In this document: positions 7,151-15,800 of the stretch, piece after piece
Numbering within the stretch: the stretch's first letter is position 1
Layout: the number at the start of each line of letters is the position of its first letter
Assembly: GCA_002350845.1 (NCBI GenBank)
Contig: DEFL01000028.1
Location: 1-58,423 of the forward strand
Length of the DNA: 58,423 nt
Source: Christensenella sp. UBA2853
GTDB lineage: Bacteria > Bacillota > Clostridia > Christensenellales > Aristaeellaceae
Direction: 5' to 3'
The notes under the pieces: model-generated
Seen by the model: the letters and a program-made list of their open reading frames with translations, nothing else
What the model was told of the DNA's origin: nothing
Database searches by the model: none
Position numbers and translations under genes: made by a program

Positions 7151-7360
7151 ATGAAAATGAAAAACATCCCGGACACGTTCCGCGCCCGCATTGAAGAAAA
7201 GGGCATGACCATCAAAGCCACCGCCGAAAAAGCCGGACTCACACAGCAAGCCCTCTCCGCCATGCTGGGCTACCGTCAGAAAATCACGGCTACCGCCTTT
7301 GTGGGGCTGTGCGCCGTGCTGGATCTCAAACCGGATGATTTTATCGAACAGGAGGATTGA
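7151..7360 (+). CDS. XRE-family helix-turn-helix regulator
   Basis: A 69-aa Cro-like protein. Residues 17-45 (GMTIKATAEKAGLTQQALSA then MLGYRQKITA) form a typical XRE helix-turn-helix, and the C-terminus reads LCAVLDLKPDDFIE as in many phage Cro/repressor proteins. The start is ATG 7151 after GGGAGAACAGGCC. It lies near the end of an operon whose promoter contains a palindrome, so autoregulation through ATCTTACGTAAGAT is plausible. Anti-CRISPR operons commonly end with such an HTH (Aca) gene. Confidence 0.88.
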   Translation: MKMKNIPDTFRARIEEKGMTIKATAEKAGLTQQALSAMLGYRQKITATAFVGLCAVLDLKPDDFIEQED

Positions 7361-7362
7361 CC

Positions 7363-7524
7363 ATGAATCAGGATCTTATCAACGCCATCTATGACAAGCT
7401 GGATGAACTCAGGAACGTTTTTGAAGTCTACCTTGACGAACACGACACGCCGGAAGCGGAAATCAAGGTCAAGGCCGTTCTGGTACACCTTGACTGCTCC
7501 ATCCAGTCACTTTCCGAGGAATAA
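7363..7524 (+). CDS. Very small early protein (53 aa), unknown function
   Basis: ATG 7363 follows the XRE stop codon by two bases, with GGAGGATTGACC as ribosome site lying in the end of that gene. The 53-aa product is acidic and helical (INAIYDKLDELRNVFEVYLD, EAEIKVKAVLVHLD). The strong ribosome site, tight coupling and terminator right after the stop make it a real gene. No family recognised. Confidence 0.65.
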   Translation: MNQDLINAIYDKLDELRNVFEVYLDEHDTPEAEIKVKAVLVHLDCSIQSLSEE

Positions 7525-7531
7525 GCACCCG

Positions 7532-7564
7532 CCGCGCCTCCCATCAGGGGACGCGGTTTTTTTT
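7532..7564 (+). terminator. Terminator of early operon 2
   Basis: CCGCG (7532) and CGCGG (7552) close a GC-rich stem-loop whose inner part CCTCCC/GGGGA also pairs; eight T follow. Confidence 0.85.
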
Positions 7565-7680
7565 GTACCCTTCAACAGTCCATCTTACTTTCTCGCGCGC
7601 GCGTATACACATGCGCCACATGGGCGCACAGGCGGGTATACGCCGCCCTAAATATCTATTTTAAGTCTATTTAGTAAACT

Positions 7681-7858
7681 ATGTAAGAATGTAAGAAAAG
7701 CCCTGTGAACACAGTATTCACAAGGCTTTTCACGTCTTACATAACTTCTTACATTCGTCAGGGATGTAAGAAAGAATGTAAGAAATGATTCGGGGCGTTT
7801 CTTACATTCTCCAGAATGTAAGATGAATGTAAGACCGTCTTACATTCCGAATGTAAGA
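7681..7858. repeat. Array of GAATGTAAGA repeats in both orientations
   Basis: The 10-mer GAATGTAAGA or its complement TCTTACATTC occurs at 7687, 7747, 7774, 7800, 7814, 7825, 7838 and 7849, with near copies at 7681, 7734 and 7764. Adjacent copies form perfect palindromes with loops of 4 nt (7800/7814), 3 nt (7825/7838) and 1 nt (7838/7849). Within the array, 7697-7730 is a separate hairpin (AAAGCC-TGTGAA against TTCACA-GGCTTT). No gene fits here; it lies between two convergent stops. The layout resembles iterons of a replication origin or a multi-site protein-binding region; the role is inference. Confidence 0.85.
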
Positions 7859-7863
7859 CAGAA

Positions 7864-8802
7864 TCACGCGCCGCCCGCCAGACGTTCAGACCGCCCACGT
7901 TCAAAGGCGGCTAATTCATCGGATATCTGTTGCCGCTGGGCTTTCCGTTTCTGCTGTTCCTCCAGCTTCACCGCCGCGTGTAGCTTTCTCTCCACCGCGT
8001 TCTCCAGAGACTGCCACTTTTTCCGGGCTATACCCTCTGACTTGATGATATCCATCACCGCCCGCTCAACCGATGATTGCCCGTATTCCCGGAAACTGCC
8101 CACGCCCACACAGCGCATATAGTGATCCGCTATATCCTGCACCGTTGTATTCTGTTCCGTCACGTCAAGCCATAATTGCAGAATCCGGGGATCCCCACGC
8201 AACGCCTCCAGCATGTCTTCTTTTCTTTGCCTCATCCGTTCACGGGATACAGCATCAATCCGGGCCATATCAGAACAGCGCAACTCCATCAACAAGCCGT
8301 TGTACACTTCCCGGCGCTTTGGATCCAGAACGTCATCAGCCACCGCATCCAGCGTTTCCCGGATATGTTCATGCATTGACCGTTCTTCCACTTCCTCGAA
8401 GGGGATTTCTGAATCAGGATCGGGGATCGTATCACCGAATGTGGATCCGTCCGGGTCATCAGCCGAAACAGGCGCGTCCGTACTATATGCGGACGCGCAC
8501 GGGTCAAACGGATTCTTCCTCTGGAGGTGCATTCCTGCCGCCAGCCGGTATTCTGTTTTCAGCGTATTTTTCAGATAGGCTGTAAGCGGGAACTCCTGAT
8601 CCCTATCATAGTAATCCACCGCCCTCATAAGGGCAATATAACCGGCTTGAAGGAAGTCTTCAAAGTCGGCAATATTATCATGATTGCTGTTCGCTTTTTT
8701 CCATGCCAGCTTTTCCAGTAAGCCCTTGTTCTGCTCTAACAGGGTCGGCATTAAATCCGTCTGCCCGTCTTGAATGGCTACCGCTAATTCCTCGTTCGTC
8801 AT
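7864..8802 (-). CDS. Sigma-70-like RNA polymerase factor of the phage-like element
   Basis: A 312-aa protein. Residues 45-90 (DFLQAGYIALMRAVDYYDRD then FPLTAYLKNTLKTEYR) match sigma-70 region 2, with the polymerase-core and -10 contact helices. The middle is acidic, and the C-terminal third (TVQDIADHYMRCVGVGSFRE) looks like a region-4 helix-turn-helix, followed by a basic coiled tail. It probably redirects RNA polymerase to element promoters. The start is ATG 8802 with GGAGG nine bases upstream; TTG 8808 is too close. An operator-like site (8828-8843) lies just upstream. Last gene of the long minus-strand operon. Confidence 0.8.
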   Translation of the reverse strand: MTNEELAVAIQDGQTDLMPTLLEQNKGLLEKLAWKKANSNHDNIADFEDFLQAGYIALMRAVDYYDRDQEFPLTAYLKNTLKTEYRLAAGMHLQRKNPFDPCASAYSTDAPVSADDPDGSTFGDTIPDPDSEIPFEEVEERSMHEHIRETLDAVADDVLDPKRREVYNGLLMELRCSDMARIDAVSRERMRQRKEDMLEALRGDPRILQLWLDVTEQNTTVQDIADHYMRCVGVGSFREYGQSSVERAVMDIIKSEGIARKKWQSLENAVERKLHAAVKLEEQQKRKAQRQQISDELAAFERGRSERLAGGA

Positions 8803-8827
8803 GATCAACCCCCTCCAGAATGATAAA

Positions 8828-8843
8828 CATCTTGCGTAAGGTC
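8828..8843 (-). promoter_or_regulatory. Operator-like site upstream of the sigma-like gene
   Basis: ATCTTGCGTAAGGT matches the ATCTTACGTAAGAT operator of P1 and P2 at 12 of 14 positions. It lies 25 bases before the sigma-like start, between that gene and its upstream neighbour, so the same repressor may also control the switch factor. Confidence 0.55.
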
Positions 8844-8865
8844 ACTTTTTCGGACACCCGGCATT

Positions 8866-9228
8866 TCACTTTGCACCGTCTTTGCGCTGTTCCTGTTCAT
8901 CTGACACCGGAGACACCAGCTCAGATGCCCAGATAAACCGCTGTACGGCTTTTCGGATACTATCATCGTTGAAACCGGGTATCAGGTCAACTATTTCCTT
9001 CCACGTTGCCTGTTTTACGTACCGGAGGGCTATTGCGTTTCCCATTCTTGCATCCTCGATTGAATCAATCCACCGGTATATTTCATCCCGTTCCTTCTGC
9101 ATTTTCGTCAATTCATCAAGGATTTCAAAGCGTTTAGGGGCATTTATGGGCAAGGTTTCCAGCTGGGCTTGCATGTACATTTCCTGTACGCCTATTGTGC
9201 GGATCCTTTCAAGCTGTTGAACCTTCAT
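8866..9228 (-). CDS. Sigma region-4-like / phage transcription regulator
   Basis: A 120-aa protein: an N-terminal coiled coil (LETLPINAPKRFEILDELTK) followed by AIALRYVKQATWKEIVDLIP and a predicted recognition helix DDSIRKAVQRFIW. This fold (helical hairpin plus sigma-region-4 HTH) is typical of ArpU/RinA/DUF1492-type late regulators of Firmicute phages; the family assignment is by pattern only. Its ATG overlaps the upstream stop (9225-9228), so the two sister genes are coupled. Confidence 0.65.
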   Translation of the reverse strand: MKVQQLERIRTIGVQEMYMQAQLETLPINAPKRFEILDELTKMQKERDEIYRWIDSIEDARMGNAIALRYVKQATWKEIVDLIPGFNDDSIRKAVQRFIWASELVSPVSDEQEQRKDGAK

Positions 9229-9686
9229 TGTGTTTCACCGTCCTTCTTTTTAGGCCGTCCGGCAAAGCCCTGATGCTCGCCGCGTATGCACCGCCCACAC
9301 ATCAACCTTACCCCTTCTGGGGTAATCGCATCCCCGAAATACTGTACCGCTATTGTAAGATAAGAATACCCTTTCACAAAGTGCAAAAAGATACTTGCCC
9401 GCACGTCATCCTTTGGGATCGCGTCAATCCAAGCCATCAAAGCATCCCGTTCACGGATCATTTCTTCCATTTCGCACCTGATCCGTTCGCGGGATCTTTC
9501 AACCGCCCGCATCGCCTCCGCGTACTCCTCACGCGGAACCGTCCCCTTTGCCCGTGTAGCCCACTCCTGGACGCTCGCCTCTCCGATCAGATACCCGTGA
9601 TCCAGCTGATCCCTGCACCACTGTATCCGTTCATTAACTCCACGAAGGTTCCGTAGTCTTTCCGTTGTTACTTTCCCGTATTCCAT
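9225..9686 (-). CDS. Sigma region-4-like / phage transcription regulator, paralogue
   Basis: A 153-aa protein with the same plan as its downstream neighbour: charged helical N-terminus, then VRASIFLHFVKGYSYLTIAV and a possible recognition helix TPEGVRLMCGRCI. The C-terminus is basic (GFAGRPKKKDGETQ). Two adjacent, diverged region-4-like proteins plus a sigma-like factor in one operon suggest an RNA-polymerase-directed expression switch, perhaps with split sigma functions. The upstream region is the 9738-10010 repeat array rather than a plain promoter. Confidence 0.6.
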   Translation of the reverse strand: MEYGKVTTERLRNLRGVNERIQWCRDQLDHGYLIGEASVQEWATRAKGTVPREEYAEAMRAVERSRERIRCEMEEMIRERDALMAWIDAIPKDDVRASIFLHFVKGYSYLTIAVQYFGDAITPEGVRLMCGRCIRGEHQGFAGRPKKKDGETQ

Positions 9687-9737
9687 CCAAGCTCACCGCC
9701 TTTCAAACCGTCAGCCGGAGCCGCCGAAAAAGGGGTC

Positions 9738-10014
9738 TGGCAACATTGGCAACAAAAACTACATCTTTTCCAACAAACACTAATATACGCGTATTAGGCG
9801 TGTGTGGGCGCGTTCGCGTCTCCCTAATCTCCCTATTTTGGTGTTTCTTAAAATCAATGTAGTTTTTGTTGCTTTTGTAGTTTCTCCTTATTTTTCAACG
9901 GTTTCCGGTCATGGGAGAATGTTGCAGAATGTAGTTTTTGTTGCCGGGGCTTTGGCAACATTGGCAACAAGAAAACTACATCTGGCAACATTGTTGTTGC
10001 CGGGTTGTTGCCGG
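9738..10014. repeat. Complex repeat array of GGCAACA and ATGTAGTTTTTGTTGC units
   Basis: GGCAACATTGGCAACA plus AAAAACTACATC occurs at 9739-9765 and, slightly altered, at 9953-9982; inverted copies (ATGTAGTTTTTGTTGC) lie at 9858 and 9929. The inverted copy at 9929-9945 faces GGCAACA-rich DNA at 9953-9982, giving a long stem. More GGCAACA/TGTTGCC units fill 9982-10014, and ATACGCGTAT sits at 9785. No gene is apparent between the primase stop and the next start. The palindromic architecture next to the replication gene suggests an origin or regulatory RNA; this is inference. Confidence 0.75.
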
Positions 10015-12477
10015 TCATCTGGGCCTGTAAAAGCCCCTCTGTTTTCCATGCGGGCCGAAAGGCCGGGGGCTTCCGGTGGGCTTCCATCCCGCCCTCTGGA
10101 GGATGGAATTGATCTCCGCGCTCCGCCGTTTATCCGATACAGCATTCAAGGGAACATTCAGCAATTCGCGCATGATCTCCATAGCGCACACCTTTTCCCG
10201 CTGTACCAGCTGTACCTTGCCGCCGTCCTTCAATCCGCCGCCCCAGTACGTAAGCCGCATATCAAGGGAATAATTGTCCCAGTCAGCCGGAACAGGCCGT
10301 TCAAGAAACTCTGCCACGGTTCCCTCCAGCGGGTTGTTTTCCATGTGGGCTTCCTGCTTCTGCTTTGCCATTGCTTCAATATCGCCGGTCACGTACAACG
10401 GTTCACCCAGCACATACCGCATCCGCGCCTCCGCCCAGATCTGATCCCGGTCAGCAATGAGCCGGTTCTGCTTTTCTTCCGTCCATCCGCTGGAGGCCAC
10501 GTCAACGGGCCAGAATCGCCGGTTTCCGGTGGGATCCCGGAGGAAGTCATAAGTATTACAGGTTCCAAAGAAAACACATCTGCGGGGCCGCTGGGCCGTT
10601 CTATGGGCATATGCCGCACGGTACGTGTCAGAGCAGAGGGAAAGAAACTGCTTGATCCGGTCAACGTCTGATCCCTTGAAAGCGTTCAATTCCGCAATTT
10701 CCACCATCCAGATTCCCTGTAAAAGCTCCGCCGCTTCCTTCCCTTCAAAGGTTCGGATTGAATCATTGAACAGGCCGTTGCAATGGGGAGCCTCCGCCAT
10801 CAGGGAAAGAATTGTGCTTTTACCGATGCCTTGCGGGCCGCACAGAATCAGCATATTGTCAAACTTCTTGCCCGGTTGCATTGCCCGCGCCACCGCCGCC
10901 GTGAATGCTTTACGTGTTACAGCCCTTGTATAGGGGTTATCCTCCGCGCCGAGATAGTCAATGAACAAAGTATCCAGCCGGGGCTTACCGTCCCATTTGA
11001 GGCCCTTCAAATAGTCCTGTACGGGGTTTATGCTGTGCCGTGCAAGGTGTTCCGTCAGGGCCGCGTCCAGCTTGCCCTTGCTGTCCAGTTTCAACAGCTT
11101 TTCAAAGTATCCGCGCAAGCCCGCGTCATCCGCATCCGTCCACACAAAATCCTTGTCATGGGGGCCGCTGATTTCTTCCGTCCGGTTGCCCCACGGGAGC
11201 GGAGCCTTGCCGTACACCCGATCCGCAAATTCATCTGTCCAGATCCGGCCCTTCAAACGGGGGTCATATTCCAGCGCAATCTTGAAATTCTCTATGGTAG
11301 ACAGATACCCGCCGCTGGGGCTTGCCTTGAGCCGTCCCATCCACGCGGATTCCCCGAAATCCAAGAGGCCGTTCTGGGGCTGGGGTGGGGCCGTGATTCC
11401 TTCAAAGTCCGCCTGTGCCTGTTGCCACCGTTCATGATTGTACTCCGCCACCACTTCCGGCAGGGTGTTGATGTATTCCAGCATAGCCGTTGCAGAAGGA
11501 AGCCGGTTCGCCGGTGTTCCCTCCGCCGCGCCGTCATCGAGATCCGCGTACTTGTGTAGCCGTACCAGATCATACGCGTTCACCTCACGCCCGGAGCAGG
11601 GATCCGTTGCATGATGGGAGTACAGAAACTTCCCGTCATCGTAGACCACCGCGCCGCCTGTGGTGCTACCGTTGGCATAGGTGAACCGGTTCGGATCATT
11701 ATCACAGGGCAGATAGACACCGGGCAACAGTTCATCCATAGCACGGAATATGTCATAGTGCTTGCAGAAAGCGCCGATCAGGCCGGTCTTTGTCTCCGGG
11801 TCTGCCTGTTTCGATGCCTTGAGGGGCTTGTCAATGGATGTTCCCGGCACAACAGGCCATGAGCGCATATCATGCCAGTCCGCGTATTCAGACAGCACAC
11901 CGTCCACATGGAAGCAGGGGGCCTCCCGGTTATCCTTATGAACAAACGCCCCATCAGCGCACACGGAGGGCCAGTACATGAGCCGGTTGTTTTCAAAGGT
12001 TGTGGGGTCAGCCATTTCAATACCGATTTTTTCCGCCATTTTGCGGGCTACCGGCTCATGTTCATCAGGGGTCATGATTCTATCAGCCGGAAGCACAACA
12101 CGCAATCTGGGGGCCTCTGCACGGTGTTTCCGGGTGCTGTACACGCAATAGCAGACACCCAGCGCCTCCACGCGCCGGATCACTTCATCAGTCATGTTCG
12201 CCGGGACATTATCAAAGTCCAGCGTGACCATGCAACGCCCGGTCACCGCATCCGCCTTGCGCCGTCCACCGGCAAGGGTTCCGCACATGAAGCCGCCCAC
12301 GTCCTTGAGGTCATCCTGCTGGCTCTTCTTCATGCGGAGATATTCAGCAAGGGTTTCTGTCCCGCGTGACGGGCTGTTCAGCCTGTCAAAAAACTCCGGG
12401 ATGGAAAGCGTTACCCTTTTCCAGTTCAGATCCTTCCGGCTGTTGCCGGTTGTGATAACAAATGTGTTCGTGTTCAT
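10015..12477 (-). CDS. Primase-helicase, VirE/D5-type replication protein
   Basis: An 820-aa replication protein. The N-terminal half has the primase-like GRCMVTLDFDNVPANMTDEV and YCVYSTRKHRAEAPRLRVVL segments seen in PriCT/primpol-type phage proteins. The C-terminal half is a superfamily-3-like helicase: Walker A GPQGIGKST near residue 550, Walker B-like IWMVEIAELNAF, and VFFGTCNTYDFLRDPTGNRR with the sensor and arginine finger typical of the virulence-associated-E family. It probably starts replication of the excised element. The start ATG 12477 has only a weak AGG site; a hairpin-GTGTAGC element lies just upstream. A repeat array follows the stop. Confidence 0.9.
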   Translation of the reverse strand: MNTNTFVITTGNSRKDLNWKRVTLSIPEFFDRLNSPSRGTETLAEYLRMKKSQQDDLKDVGGFMCGTLAGGRRKADAVTGRCMVTLDFDNVPANMTDEVIRRVEALGVCYCVYSTRKHRAEAPRLRVVLPADRIMTPDEHEPVARKMAEKIGIEMADPTTFENNRLMYWPSVCADGAFVHKDNREAPCFHVDGVLSEYADWHDMRSWPVVPGTSIDKPLKASKQADPETKTGLIGAFCKHYDIFRAMDELLPGVYLPCDNDPNRFTYANGSTTGGAVVYDDGKFLYSHHATDPCSGREVNAYDLVRLHKYADLDDGAAEGTPANRLPSATAMLEYINTLPEVVAEYNHERWQQAQADFEGITAPPQPQNGLLDFGESAWMGRLKASPSGGYLSTIENFKIALEYDPRLKGRIWTDEFADRVYGKAPLPWGNRTEEISGPHDKDFVWTDADDAGLRGYFEKLLKLDSKGKLDAALTEHLARHSINPVQDYLKGLKWDGKPRLDTLFIDYLGAEDNPYTRAVTRKAFTAAVARAMQPGKKFDNMLILCGPQGIGKSTILSLMAEAPHCNGLFNDSIRTFEGKEAAELLQGIWMVEIAELNAFKGSDVDRIKQFLSLCSDTYRAAYAHRTAQRPRRCVFFGTCNTYDFLRDPTGNRRFWPVDVASSGWTEEKQNRLIADRDQIWAEARMRYVLGEPLYVTGDIEAMAKQKQEAHMENNPLEGTVAEFLERPVPADWDNYSLDMRLTYWGGGLKDGGKVQLVQREKVCAMEIMRELLNVPLNAVSDKRRSAEINSILQRAGWKPTGSPRPFGPHGKQRGFYRPR

Positions 12478-12502
12478 CCTGCATCGCCCTCGTTTCGGTT
12501 CT

Positions 12503-12560
12503 GTGTAGCTTTCCCCGCCGATACCTCCGCCCCTTCACCTTTCGGATCCGGGGCGGGGGT
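12503..12560. repeat. GTGTAGC-hairpin element upstream of the primase gene
   Basis: GTGTAGCTTT (plus strand) is followed by CCCCGCC/GGCGGGG and the alternative CCGCCCC/GGGGCGG pairing, then a G-rich run GCGGGGGTGGG. The same composite occurs at 1887-1946 and 5548-5607, each time just upstream of a minus-strand gene. Confidence 0.5.
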
Positions 12561-12586
12561 GGGCAGTTGGCGGAGGGGTTCACTCC

Positions 12587-12793
12587 TTATTCGTCAAGCA
12601 GATTTTTCCATTCAGTGTGTGCCGCGTTCAGCTGATCCAGCGCCTCAGATACGCGCTTTCCAACTTCCGCGTCATTCAGTTCATTGTAGAAGTCATCGCC
12701 GCTTTCGGCCCAGTCCGTAAAGGCCATCAGGTCATTGTAGGCTTTGACAAGTTTAGCTTTCGCCTGTTCCAGTTTGGCTTTCATTTCTTCCAT
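12587..12793 (-). CDS. Small coiled-coil phage protein
   Basis: A 68-aa, highly charged, Ala/Lys/Glu-rich protein (MKAKLEQAKAKLVKAYNDLM ... VSEALDQLNAAHTEWKNLL) that should form a helical hairpin. It starts at ATG 12793 behind AAAGGATGATTCATC and lies 16 bp after the tape-measure gene. Its place next to a tape-measure gene suggests a tail-assembly role, but a regulatory or replication accessory role is as likely since the primase follows. No family recognised. Confidence 0.6.
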   Translation of the reverse strand: MEEMKAKLEQAKAKLVKAYNDLMAFTDWAESGDDFYNELNDAEVGKRVSEALDQLNAAHTEWKNLLDE

Positions 12794-12809
12794 GATGAAT
12801 CATCCTTTC

Positions 12810-15800
12810 TCAGTACGCGCCACCGAATGCACGTTCCCGGTCACGCTTTAATGATGCCAGTGTTCTTTCAAGGCTTGCGCCGTCAATCGAATTATCCTTG
12901 CGGAGGAGTGCTGTGAATCCTTCTCTGATTTCATCCCGAATCATGTAGAACAGTTCATCTCTTCCGGCTTCCTGCCTCCGCATTTCACTTGTGAATCCGT
13001 CAATATCTGTTCCAGCTGTTTCACCGATTCGTGTACGCGGGGGAGCATAGGAGCCTGTAGCAATCGCCGGTTGCGGGAGGATGCCGTCTACAAGGGCATT
13101 TGCCGCCGCCTCCAGCCTGTCCACAAAGGCCATCAGCTTATCCGCCACGTGATCCATACCGGACACCATAGCATCCGCACCCACGTTGAAGGATGTGCCG
13201 CCCATGCCGTCCGTAAGCGCTCCGGCAATATCGGATACTGTACGGGCCACGTCTCCCTGTCCGTCCCTCAGACCGTTGGACATACCTTCCATCATGAAGT
13301 TACCGATCTCTGCAAAGGCTTTAGACGGGGAATGAATGCCCAGCTTATTCTTTGCCGCTGTAAGTGCCGCCTGTGCCGCGCGTTCTGCCGCGCTCTTGAT
13401 TGTGGAGGTGTTCGCATCAATGCCGTCCGCCACGCCCTGACAGATCGCCTTACCCACGTCTTTGAATTTGCTGGAGGACGTATTGCCGCCCCACCATCCG
13501 CCGCCGCTGATTCCAAGCGCCGTGTTGATCGCTTTGGATACCGCATCATATACGCTGTTGGCAACGGAGGTGAATGTGGCCTGTACCGCCTTTTCCTTGA
13601 TCCCGTCCACGATGCCCTTTACAACGCCCTCACCGCCGTATTTCGTCTTGCTTGCGCTGGAAGTGTCCGATGCCAGACCGAACGCCTTATTCAGTGCATT
13701 CTTTACGGCTGTCAATGTGGCTGTTGCAACGGTTGTGAATGTGCTGTCCTTTGCCTTGCTGTTGATGCCGTCATTCACGCCCTGCACGGTTGTTTCACCG
13801 ACATACTTAGCTTTGCTTGCAGAACCGCCCTCTTTCGTCCCAAAGGCCGTGTTGAGGGCTTTCTGGACGGCTTGCCATGCCTTATTCGCCGCATTGGTGA
13901 AGGTCTGTTCTACCGCCTTTGAAACGATCCCGTCAGACAGGCCGGTCACAGTGTTCTCACCGATTGTCTTTGTCTTGCTGGAAGCTCCGCCCGCCTCCGG
14001 GATGCCCAGTTCTGTGCGGAGGGATTTCAGCGCTTCCTTGCCCGCGTTGGCAATTTCCTTCTTTACGGTATCCTCGTCTCCCTTGATACCGTCCTTCATG
14101 CCGGTCATGATATCCTTACCGGCCTGTTTGGCTTCCTTGCTTTCCTGACTTTCTCCGCCGAATCCGAAGATTGACTTGATCGCATTCCAGATCCGCCCGA
14201 ATACATCCGTCACAACATCAAGTACCGCCTGTACGCCAGCGCTCAGACCGCTTCCCAAGCCTTGCAGGATAAAGTCACCGATGGAGGCCGCTTCCGTTGA
14301 GGGGGACGCAATGCCGAAGAAGTCCTTCACCGCTTGCCACATATCCTTGAAGGGCTGGAGAATCTTATCCTTGAAGTTTGTCCATCCCGTAGACAGGCCG
14401 TTTTTCAGTCCTTCCCAAAGGTTAGAAGCAACGGTTCCGATGCCATCAAACACGCCCTTGATTGCGTCCCATGCGTCCGTGAATACCTTTGTTACCGGGC
14501 CGGAAACGTTTGTCCATGCCGTAGAAAGGGCCGTGCTGAATCCATCCCAGATGTTCCCGGCGATTTCTGAAAGCTTCCCGAATGCGCCCTTGATGCCGTC
14601 CCATGCGCCCGTGAATACATCCGTGACAGACTGCTTAATCTCGTTCCATTTAGACGTTACGCCGGATACAAAGCCGTCCCAGATGCCCTTTGCGGTTTCT
14701 CCGAGGTTTCCAAAGAATCCCTTGATCGCGTCCCATGCGCCCGTGAACACATCCGAAACAGACTGCTTAATCTCGTTCCATTTTGCGGAGACACCTTCCG
14801 AGAATCCTGTCCAGATCGCGGTTCCGGTTTCGCCCAGAGTCCCAAAGAATCCGACAATGCTATCCCATACGCCGGTGAAAAACTCACTGACTGTGGTCTT
14901 GATGGTATTCCATGCGTTGACAATGGCTGTTTTGAAGTCCGTCCATAGCTTTGTTGCGGTTGCTACAATGGTTCCGTTTTCAAGGCCCAAAGCATCCTCA
15001 ATGCCCTTGATCATCGGTTGAACCATGTTCTTCCATTCCCATTCAACGATGCCCTTTAGGGCCGTAACAATGGCCTCCAGCAGGGTCTTCACAACATCCC
15101 CGCCGTTCTTATCCATTGCCTCGTTCCACCATCCGACAACGCTTTCCCATGCCGGTTTTATGATGCCCCACAGCAATTCCGGGATGCTTGCCAATGCCGC
15201 ATAGAATCCGTAATACAGGGAGGAAACAAGGCCCGCCCAGTCAATTCCGGCTATGAATTCGGCAATATCGTTTCCGATAGCTTGCCAATCCGTTTCCGTG
15301 AGGAATGTTCCGATAGCATCCAGCACACCCTTGAGACTCGCGCTCATCTGTGTAGCCGCCTTTGTCCAGTCGATGCTGGCGAACAGGGTGTTTACCCCGG
15401 TTGCCAGACTGCTTCCCAACTGTGTCCAGTTGATACTGGCAAGCGTTCCCCAGATGATAGTGTGGATGGATTGCAGACCGTTGCCGAGGGTCTGTCCTAA
15501 CAGCTTCCAATCAACATTCTTTACAAGGCCGTTGATCCCGTCCCCAAAGGCTTTTGCCAATGCGTCAAAATCAAATGTGGTTAAGAAGTTGTTCACCGTG
15601 TCCACAATGGCGTTGAAGCCATCCGCAAACAGTTTTCCGAGGTTCGCCCAATCAAAGGCCGCTACAAAGCCGTTCAGAATCCGGGCAATGTTACGCGCCC
15701 ACGTCACCGCAAGGGGGCGGAGCTTGTTATTTACCCAGTCATCAATGGTCGTAACAATGGTATTCAGACCACGGCCCACAATCGCGCCTACCTCTTCAAA

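Noticed and set aside
7681..7858. Repeat array read as a CRISPR array
   Set aside because: Repeats are 10 bp, occur in both orientations with 1-50 bp between them, and there are no spacers of uniform length and no cas genes nearby.
9738..10014. Repeat array read as a CRISPR array
   Set aside because: Units are inverted and partly overlapping, with no regular spacers and no cas genes.
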